Positions 8,996 to 16,358 of a stretch of 16,358 nucleotides of DNA are shown in pieces (the stretch's first letter is position 1; every line of letters starts with the position of its first letter). A program made the translations under genes and the position numbers. The stretch covers positions 1-16,358 of the forward strand of contig NXFV01000837.1 of NCBI GenBank assembly GCA_002803225.1, in the 5' to 3' direction. The notes under the pieces are model-generated. The model made no database searches. It was not told the origin of the DNA and worked only from the letters and a program-made list of their open reading frames with translations. This stretch comes from Gamarada debralockiae. Lineage: Eukaryota > Ascomycota > Leotiomycetes > Helotiales > Hyphodiscaceae.

Positions 8996-10709
8996 ATGGA
9001 ATAGAAAGAGGGGAAGGGTTGGAGTAGATGTACTTACTGCTTTGCAACCGTTGTGTATATGTTTACGTATCGTCCGAGATAGAAAGCATATCGCAGACCA
9101 TTTCCATGTTCTAAACATGAAATTCCATGCAGAATCGAAAGTAAAGGAATGAACTCGGCGGCCGATCTTTGATACCGAATTCGGATGGAAAGGACGAAGA
9201 GGAAAGGGGGTGAGTGGTGACTCAGCTGATACGACGGCGTGAATAAGCCACTGGCCCCTTTCCCTCGCATTTGTGCAACACTGTGGAAGCGAGCTACTGT
9301 GACATTGGCCCCCTTTCCGATGTCCCGACCCTTCAAACATCAAGCCATAAGGCTCAGTACTGATCATCAGCACTCAAATAAATTAATACTAATAATCCTT
9401 TTCGCTGGTTGTAGCATATTTGTGGTGGCCCCCTTTGATCGACATTGGAAGCAGCACGAGGTAGTTCACCGAGGGGGCCGTACTTTAAGCCCAACTTTGG
9501 GGAGATTTCTTAAATGGCATTCTTACTTCCGATTCCAGATACTACATCACTGACCGTCGAGAGAAAACTGTAACTTAAGTATCACTCGAAGGCTATTGAC
9601 GACAAGAAGGGTGCCATTGATGGTCTAATAGCCGTTGCTACGTGATTACGAGAGCTGGATCTGTGGCTCTGGTGGGTTTAGATCCCCCAGTATTGAATTT
9701 CACTCGAATATTTTTTGAAACAAAACCCTCTGAGAGCCAATGACGAAGTTGCGATGTAAAAAAATACGACTGGCCCCCTTTCGGATTTAAGGAGGTCGAA
9801 TACGGGGAGGCTGAACTATCAACACAGCATATTCCATTCGTATTGAAATCCCATTTGCCGCAAACGCATTTATGGTTCCGTATGCTCAAAAAATCAATAT
9901 AACATAAGACGAATGGCTGCACGACCAAGGAGGCAGATCAATGTCCAAAGTTGCTCGAGCAGACGAAGCACTCAAAAGTCGCACTCCGTCAGCGGCGAAG
10001 CCGCATTAAAATCACAAATCAAAGTACACTCCATTGCTCTTTATATACGTACCAATCCAAGATCGACACGAGGTTCTGCTCACGTCACTCGGACTTTCCA
10101 TCAATCAGCTCCCCACATTCCCATTAAGGCGCGCTGAAAACCCGACAATTCGCATTTTCAGCACAGCCCCTTTCGACTGTGCCACAATCATCGACTTCCG
10201 ATCCCCCTGCGTAAGCTCACGACATGACTAGACAAGGGTAACTTTAAATTATTGATTCGATAATTCTCCACATCGGAAGGGCAATTATTGATGATCGTTC
10301 GCCTTTCATTTCTCTTCTCCTTTAATTTTTGCTTTATCAAAGATTTCAAGAGTGTTGCTCTTTGCGAGGATTTTTGGAGTTGTGAGACAATTTGAAGGAT
10401 TTTGGCGCAGCGCTAAAAAAGGAAAGAAGGTTTGAGGAGAGTCAGGGGAAGAAACGACGAAGCACAAACTTAGAACGGACGACGCTCGAGCACGGGAAAG
10501 GGGGACGATCTGAATATCGCAATTCGAAGATCCAGGGAAAGAAAATTTCGAGGACCACAACAGACGTCACGAAACGGTCAACGCGATCCTGAAAACACGA
10601 TCGATCGATCTATTGCTAGTGCCCAGACGCGATACGAGAAGATGCGATAACCTCACGCTGAAAGAAAGGAGAGAGTTTTCGGACAGAACACATACACGAG
10701 TAGGGCACG
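8996..10709. other. Long intergenic region with motif cluster and purine-rich leader
   Basis: No coding region is supported. Frames such as 9928-9638 minus and 9913-10137 plus lack recognisable content. The first part holds a cluster of GGCCCCCTTT words (listed separately). A 13-nt perfect hairpin (GCGGC-GAA-GCCGC) lies at 9992-10004 and a TATATA at 10042-10047. From about 10410 to 10709 the plus strand is markedly purine-rich, with AAGAAGG and GGGGAAGAAACG-type runs. It directly precedes the Uds1-type start codon and is probably its 5' leader. Confidence 0.5.
9253..9783. repeat. Cluster of a short GGCCCCCTTT motif
   Basis: TGGCCCC(C)TTT occurs at 9252-9261 (four Cs), 9306-9316, 9426-9436 and 9771-9781, all in the same orientation. 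A related inverted GAGGGGGCC lies at 9471-9479, and GGAAAGGGGGTGA just upstream at 9202-9214. Three copies share an extra C after TTT. The flanking bases differ, so this is not a simple tandem repeat. Four copies of a 10-11-mer in 530 bases is far above chance. Whether they are binding sites, short remnants of a repeat family or polypurine tracts (on the minus strand they read AAAGGGGGCCA) cannot be told from the window. Confidence 0.55.
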
Positions 10710-13700
10710 ATGATGAATAGTATGCGAAAGGCTCTGCCGCCGCGGCCCAGTCAGGATCTTGGATATGGGGGCTCGCCGTCCTTGAATGGGGGCGCGCAGT
10801 TGGGGGGGCAGAATGGATACGACAACAGGCCAGGCACTTCGAATGGGAATATGAGGAAGCTGTCTGTTCAGGGTCCGAATGGGGCGGTTATTCTGGATGG
10901 GTACAGGAATGAGATTATGAATGGCTTCGAAGGGAAGCCAAGGTTCAATCCTGTGAGTACTGCCCTGCCCTGCTTATGGATAAAGGGGGACATGAAGCCG
11001 CTTCAATCACTCAACTTGGATGGACGATTAAGGGCCTGCCTGTGGAACTTATCTGCTCTCAATCGCTCAGTTCAAGTGAACGATCCAGAGCAGCGTTTTT
11101 TAAGGCATCCGGATACCAGTTTTTGAATTGTTCGCAGTTAATGAAGGAATGCAGATGAACACTAGCCGCCCCCAGAGCTCGATGCTCTTGAACGTTAATG
11201 ATCCTATCCAAGTACACCTCCTCGTTGAAACCGCTCTAGGAGATAGCAAGGAATTCGAGATCTTATCACAGGAGGAAGTCGACGATTTGAAGAAACAGGT
11301 TCAGGCCCTTACGCAACGGATCGAACAGACGCGACAGAACCTAGCGATCCAATCCAAATACCGCGATGCTGCGATTTCAATGTCCAAACTCTACTCTCCT
11401 TCGCACGGCTCTAAGGGTTCGGATGCGTCGGACAAGAAGCGAAGGAGTATCCTAGGGCACAGGAGTACAAACTCGATGCAAGAGGCAGATGCTGAGCGAT
11501 TAGCCAGTGAAAGGAAATGCGAGGAATTGGCCTCAGAGCTTTGGAGCTTGGAAAAAAGGCTGATGGAGCCACAAAACAGGCTCTTGAAGCACACAGCAGG
11601 AATTCTACAAATGACGCATAAAGGCCCAAAGAGAATGCAAAAGGGGGCCAACGGCGTGCAGCAGGGTGGCATTCCGGGCAGTCCAGAGAGCATGTACACG
11701 TACTCGAATGCGCGGAGCAGTATGGAGCCTATCATGGATGAGCTGTTCTTTGACGAGAGGAGCCTATACAGAGCTGCGGATCGTCCGGACGTATTTGGGG
11801 ATTTCAACACGGGGGACAGCTTTGGAGGACCGCCACCAAAAGGCCAAGCGAGAGAGCATATGCAGATGATTGCTAAGACGGAGCAAAAGTTGGAGGATTT
11901 GAACAGTCGGTTGAGGGAGGTGATCATCAAGGCAAATCCCAACAGAGGGAGTGGATACGGCCTTCCGCCACTTGCAAGGACGAACAGCGATGGAAAACCT
12001 ACCGAGACTGGCGAAACACTTCAAAGTCATCTGGACTACCTGGAGAAAAGCATTGCTACCATCGATCAGGAGCAGAGTTCGGCCATACGAAAACAGCAGG
12101 AGTCCGAAGAGAAATTTGAAGAGACAATCGAGCGCATGAACCGAGACGTCCATGATCTTTTGCGTCCCTACAATCAAGATCGCCCTGAACCACCCCAACT
12201 CACTGGGATTGGCTTGCAGAAACAACTAAGGTATTTCCGGGAGAGCATGGGTGATATGGAAAGCGAGCTATCACGCGCTGGAAGCAAGAACACGGGCATG
12301 CAAGAGAATGTGGAGCAAATGGAGACGGTTCTTATGGGTCTTTGGGATATCATTCAATCCGGCGAAGAAGAGATCCGGAAACGGAAACAAGAAAGGAGAA
12401 TGACAAGATCTGCTCAAGGCCTGGCAGAGGACGAAGATGACATGTCTTCTGACGAAGATGGCGATCCTAACGAGCCCTTTTCACTCCAAAGCTTCTCCGC
12501 CAAAGTCCAATGGCTCTATGCACAAGCCACTCGTCTCAAAGACCAAAAGAAGGTCCTTCAACGTCAAATCAAGCAACAGCGCGAACTAAACAGCAAATCG
12601 GATGCAACCAAAGATGCCGAGATGACCACAAAGATCGAAGAGCTCGAACGAACCAAGAACCTCCTCGCCAGGACTGAAAAGGACGCCGACGCAGTGCGCG
12701 AACAACTCAGTCTCGTAATGGAGAAACTCGACGAAGCGCGCCAACAAGAACGTCTCCGCGATCAATCCCGCGCGAATGACGAATCTGCCGCTGTCCGCCA
12801 GGTACAGGAAGAGCTTGATCAGCGCAACGCCACAATTTCCGCTCTCGAAGAAGAGCTCCAGGAGCTGAAAGACGACCATTCGATATCCAACGCTGAGATC
12901 CAAGGACGAATCTCGGACGCTGAAACTAAGATTGCGAGCTTGACGGCGGAGTTGGCCGCTGCTGCTGCGGCGCAGGCGAGCCAACAGGCTTTGGTCACAG
13001 AGAAGGAGAAGGAGCTTGAGGAGAAAGAAAAGGAGATGGAGGGCATGAATATGAAGCTTGCGGAACTGCAGACTGAAGTCACGATTGCGAGGGCCGAGCT
13101 TGATGGCGCTTATGGGAGTCGTGCACAACGTGCAGCAGAAGTTGCTGCCAATCCTGTTATTCAAAAGGAGATCGACGACCTCACCAAGACAAACGCTTCT
13201 CTCGCCGCTGAAATCGCACAGCTCAAGGAACAAGGTACTTCAAGCAAAGAGTCCGACGAAAAGATGAAGACCCTGAAAAAGGAACTTGAGGAAACGATCG
13301 AGGAGTACGAATTGATGACGAAAGCATCCATTGAATGGGAGAAAGAGCGCGAGATGCTGGAGGGCACAATCGATAAGTTGCGAGATGAGAAGGAGGGTCT
13401 TGAGGCGCAGTTGGGCGATGAGAAGGTTCGCTGGCTGGGCATGAAGAGTCCGGGTGTGGAGGGACAGGCGCCGGGCGCCGGGAGCACGAGTACGACTGTA
13501 CTGAAGAATGAGTTTAAGAAGATGATGAGGGATACTAGAGCTGAGAACCAGAAGGCTTTAAGGGTACATTACTCCTTCATTTGGTAGTGGTTTCGTCGGA
13601 TGGTATGCTAACTCTGACTTACAGGCTGAACAAGCTGAGCGAAGAAGACTTGAGGATGAACTTAGGGCGTTGAAGAGGCAGCAGGGACCGGGAAAGTCGG

Positions 13701-13729
13701 GCTTGAGTCAGAGCATTGGTTCCTCGTAA
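10710..13729 (+). CDS. Uds1-domain (up-regulated during septation) coiled-coil protein, 918 aa, three exons
   Basis: Exon 1 is 10710-10952 (81 codons, Gly/Pro/Asn-rich, disordered). Intron 1 (GTGAGT) probably ends at the GCAG at 11154, since the nearer CAG at 11137 would break the frame. Exon 2 runs to 13563, a 61-nt intron with a GCTAAC branch motif ends at 13624, and exon 3 encodes the last 34 residues. Residues about 98-235 match the Uds1 domain pattern: VHLLVETALGDSKEFEILSQ, LKKQ, SKYRDAAISMSKLYS, SERKCEELASELWSLEKR. An acidic stretch lies near residues 496-514, and long heptad-rich coiled coil fills about 535-900, with Glu/Lys/Gln-rich helices and an Ala-rich piece. No signal peptide or membrane segment is seen. 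In fission yeast the founding member is linked to septation; a scaffold role at septa or in the cytoskeleton is inference. Confidence 0.87.
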
Positions 13730-14868
13730 TTCCTCCATTCGAAACCTGCGATTGTATGATTAATGGGCTGTTGGTGATATGATGATACATGGTATTGGGT
13801 CACTAGAAAGGTGGTTTGGGCATTGTTTCCAGAAGACATCATTTTCAGTCATAGGAGAAGGGACTTTCTTGGGAGCGGCTTAATTTCTTTGGGGCAGGAT
13901 AGGGGAGGCGAGGCCAGATAAAAAACGCTGCATTTGCATACGAAGGCGCACTTGATTTTTGATCACGGAAGCGGGACAATTTGTATAGTACGATTATGGA
14001 GACAGGCATCAGGGTTGAGGCGGTTATTTTCAAACGAAATTTTCACTTGTGGGCTTCTTGCCATATATGAGGTTTTGATTCCTTCACATTACATCGGCGA
14101 ATTATCGCGGAATAAATGAAACCATGCTCCCCTGATTTGGAATTTGCGAGTAGGGAGGATATGTGTAATTCGAAAAGGGAGCTGCAGCAAAGCAGTCAAA
14201 CCCGAGATCTGGGGCTGGCGAATCCCTGATACGCAGGAAGCACACTGATTGCCTTTCGTACGAATGGAACGAGGCACTCGAGCAGATGCGAGCGCTACAA
14301 TCTGCCTTAGAAGTCTCGGTGGCACATTCTTCTGGAAGCTGCACTTCTTCTAAAGCGATCTTTCCGCAAAAACATGGTTGCCTTTCATGATCGCCCATTT
14401 CCCAGATTAGGCAGTGTACGTCCGTATAGTAGTTCAATTCCCTACCAAGCTAACGAGGCTGAGTTTCGTCACGTGAAGTAAGCTCTCAGTTTCAGCCACT
14501 CCCCTAATCCTTCCATGCAAAATTCCCCAAAAAATAATCTAAGTCAGCATTGATAATGCTGCGGCACACACTGCTGGCATGGCGGGCGACGTTCGTTATG
14601 CTTAAATTGCCCAGCGAGGCTTCATTCTGGAGATGACAGGTGTGGTGGGCTCTCTGTATTTTAGTGGGTCTTTGGATTGGTGGTTGTCGCTCGTAACGTT
14701 CAGTGAGCGGGAACTGGGAAGATGTGAGCTCGTGTTCGCTGTGATTGCTTGTTGTGAATGATTAATGATAGGGCGATAATCAGGCATGAGATGATGTCAG
14801 GACGGGAGGGGGAGCTGATGTTGCTATTTCCGACACGAAGTCGTGATTATGGATGAGATGGGAAAAGG
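13730..14868. other. Intergenic region
   Basis: No gene can be supported. Minus-strand frames at 14325-14089 and 14437-14102 overlap each other and have no domain-like content. A CACGTG palindrome lies near 14470. No tRNA, rRNA or large repeat was recognised. The right part serves as promoter of the small secreted protein gene. Confidence 0.45.
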
Positions 14869-14874
14869 TATAAA
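14869..14874 (+). promoter_or_regulatory. TATA box of the small secreted protein gene
   Basis: TATAAA followed by GGAG lies 219 nt before the start codon. Between the two is a long leader that is almost free of G and rich in CA, CT and ACTTC words, a layout usual for strongly expressed fungal genes. The transcription start is expected about 30-60 nt downstream of the box. Confidence 0.65.
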
Positions 14875-15092
14875 GGAGAAAGTTCCTCGGACTGAGGGAC
14901 AGCATCTTCATCTCAAAGCATCTCATCTCCACTTCTACGAAGCAATCAATACTTCCAACCTCTACACAAACACTTCGTTTATCATCACTCGTTTTATCTT
15001 AAGAACTTCAATTCAATCGTTACTTGCAACTTCTACACAAATACCACACAATCATCACTTCAAACTCAACACTCCAAACAATACACGCAATC

Positions 15093-15485
15093 ATGCTCGT
15101 CAAATCCGCTCTCTTGGCCCTTGTCGCCTCATCTGTTGCATTCGCGCTTCCTTCCTCAGCCGTCCGCAGAGAAAGCCCCACATCCTGGCAAGTCTCTAAC
15201 TACCAACTCACCAACCCCACCGGGAACGGCTACACCTACTCCTTCCAAATCTCCGGTGAAGCACCAGATGGTGGCTTCAACACCCTCTGCACCGGCAGCA
15301 CAGTGCAAGCAGGCCTCTTGCCATGTGTTCAGAATACGGCTGTAACTGCCGTTGTGCACAGCACGGGTATTGTGAATGGTGTCCAGGGCTTTGAGTTGAG
15401 CGCGGCTTTTGCTGGCGCCACTGGGGAAGTCCAAGTACCCGCTGGAGAGACAAGCTTTGTTGTTGTGTTTGAGGAGGCGGCTTAG
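15093..15485 (+). CDS. Small secreted protein, 130 aa, effector-like, unknown family
   Basis: A single exon. The ATG at 15093 (CAATCATG) is chosen because it starts a clean signal peptide, MLVKSALLALVASSVAFA, followed by LPSSAVRR. The Arg25-Arg26 pair looks like a Kex2 processing site, leaving a mature protein of about 104 residues starting ESPTSWQV. The mature part is rich in Gly, Thr, Val and beta-prone segments (YTYSFQISG, GFELSAAF, TSFVVVFEEAA). It has exactly two cysteines (66 and 78), probably one disulphide. The order W-x-V, YSFQISG, CTGS, PC is faintly like the Alt a 1 fold, but with fewer cysteines, so I do not assign that family. The TATA box and CA-rich leader suggest strong or induced expression. 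An extracellular role in host or substrate interaction is inference. Confidence 0.85.
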   Translation: MLVKSALLALVASSVAFALPSSAVRRESPTSWQVSNYQLTNPTGNGYTYSFQISGEAPDGGFNTLCTGSTVQAGLLPCVQNTAVTAVVHSTGIVNGVQGFELSAAFAGATGEVQVPAGETSFVVVFEEAA

Positions 15486-15992
15486 GGTGGTTCTTTGGAG
15501 GGGGAATGAGAGGTTAACCGGAGGGAGGAAAGGGAGGCCGTACAGAAAGGAGTTCATTGTTTATTTTTTTTCCCCTATGGCTGGCAGCATTTGCTTAACA
15601 GTGGATCTCACGAACAGACATCAAATGTGGCTTGTAAACTTTGCCTTTCCGTGATCTGCGCGAGTGCTCTTAGTGTAGAATATCTCTAACTGTCTTTCTT
15701 GGGACCTTGTACGAAGGTTAATTTCGTGTTAAGAGAAACTAAGTCGTTGCATTCCGCGGATAATTGCGCGGGCAGGAGTAGGCCATTCGCCGCCACCTTC
15801 AGGAATATTAGGGCTTAATAAATTAATATCCTCTGTTTTAAGTACTAAATAATAATTGTTGATGGTTGATTTTAAATCAATTAAGGGTACGGAGGTCTTG
15901 AAAATTAGTTGGAAATTTAATCTCGCTTTAGTGGGCGTGTAGTAATGGCCCCAACTCTTACAGTAACTGCTTCAATTTATTAGTTGGTATAT
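15486..15992. other. 3' flank and AT-rich stretch
   Basis: After the stop codon comes a G/A-rich 3' region, then from about 15800 to 15990 strongly AT-rich DNA with many TTAATA and AAATTA words and a near-palindrome TTGATTTTAAATCAA at 15866-15880. No gene is seen. The AT-rich tract abuts the zinc finger remnant and fits repeat decay next to a lost element, possibly through repeat-induced C-to-T change, though that is not proven here. Confidence 0.45.
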
Positions 15993-16178
15993 ATGGTGCT
16001 GCTATCGTATGCAAACCCGGGTTCCTTGAGCAGGCACTTCTTAAGGAAGCCCGTCAGGAAGCTTGAAGAGTGGGAGCAAATTGATTGCCAGATTTGCAAC
16101 GTCAGGCTACAGCATCGACAGCATCTACAGAACCATGCAGAGAGATTTCACGAGACGGTCTCACGGCGAAATACTTAA
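15993..16178 (+). pseudogene. C-terminal C2H2 zinc finger remnant of a FluG/DUF3435-like gene
   Basis: The frame reads SYANPGSLSRHFLRKPVRKL, then a finger CQICNVRLQHRQHLQNHAERFH with spacing Cys-x2-Cys-x12-His-x4-His, then ETVSRRNT and a stop. The order 'NPGSL-RHF-RK', 'L...I-C-C', 'HLQNHA..H.TVS' is how I recall the paired C2H2 ends of fungal FluG/DUF3435 proteins, a family that includes the tyrosine recombinases (captains) of Starship elements. Only the tail is left. An in-frame TAG sits at 15981-15983, the first Cys pair of the preceding finger is absent, and the expected His of RKH is Pro (RKP). The catalytic part, if it existed, is not in the window. Family assignment is from memory of the pattern; decay is directly visible. 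Confidence 0.6.
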
Positions 16179-16325
16179 TATCAGCACACCACGCTACACA
16201 GTTTGATCTCATTGATCTGGTTTGGAGAAGAGCACGTGGAAACGAGGTTAATATATTTTCTGTGGTTCTATTAGCGTCATGGGTTATTTGTCTTTGATGG
16301 TGTTCTAGAACGTAAGCTCCTTTTT

Positions 16326-16347
16326 GGGGGGGGGGGGGGGGGGGGGG
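16326..16347. repeat. 22-base G homopolymer
   Basis: An unbroken run of 22 Gs follows five Ts near the right edge. Such a tract can form G-quadruplex structures, and its length is prone to error in sequencing and assembly. Confidence 0.9.
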
Positions 16348-16358
16348 AAGTCATTTGG

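Noticed and set aside
9638..9928. Minus-strand open frame of 96 codons with several cysteines
   Set aside because: No domain, no splice context and a non-protein-like composition. One copy of the GGCCCCCTTT word lies inside it, but similar minus-strand words elsewhere fall in unrelated frames.
12586..13233. Minus-strand frame of 215 codons, leucine/serine/phenylalanine-rich
   Set aside because: It is the mirror of the Glu/Lys/Gln-rich coiled-coil codons of the Uds1-type gene, a common shadow.
1..16358. CRISPR array, bacterial operons or Shine-Dalgarno signals
   Set aside because: No regularly spaced direct repeats. Introns, branch sites and gene spacing are eukaryotic.

Overview
The window looks like nuclear DNA of a filamentous ascomycete. 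The main reasons are short spliceosomal introns with GT-AG ends and CTAAC-type branch sites, CA/CT-rich leaders before start codons, and protein families typical of moulds (an F-box/LRR protein, a Uds1-domain coiled-coil protein, a small secreted protein, and a FluG/DUF3435-type zinc finger remnant). A Leotiomycete is a reasonable guess, but nothing visible proves the class.

Layout. Positions 1-4062 are gene-poor. They hold one doubtful spliced small ORF (1193-1464), a complete pogo/Tc1-like miniature transposon with 23-bp perfect terminal inverted repeats and a TA duplication (1871-2041), and a second repeat with long inverted arms around an AT-rich, CATATG-rich core (about 2119-2487). Positions 4063-6235 encode an F-box/leucine-rich-repeat protein whose F-box is split by a 199-nt intron. 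Convergent to it, at 7176-6565 on the minus strand, is a broken copy of a different fungal F-box family. Positions 7796-8995 encode a secreted protein that looks like a DUF4185-type beta-propeller. The 1.7-kb gap after it contains a cluster of a short GGCCCCCTTT motif. Positions 10710-13729 encode a 918-residue Uds1-domain coiled-coil protein (three exons). Positions 15093-15485 encode a 130-residue secreted protein behind a clear TATA box. The right edge (15993-16178) carries the C-terminal C2H2 finger of a FluG/DUF3435-like gene in AT-rich DNA, followed by a 22-base G tract.

The intact genes do not form a pathway: each has its own promoter and there is no sign of a biosynthetic cluster. Two themes recur. 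Housekeeping-type genes (F-box/LRR and Uds1) alternate with genes for secreted proteins. Mobile or decayed DNA sits in the gaps and at both ends. I found no convincing new multi-gene system. The items most worth a second look are the GGCCCCCTTT cluster, the two non-autonomous repeats, the F-box pseudogene and the captain-like zinc finger remnant.
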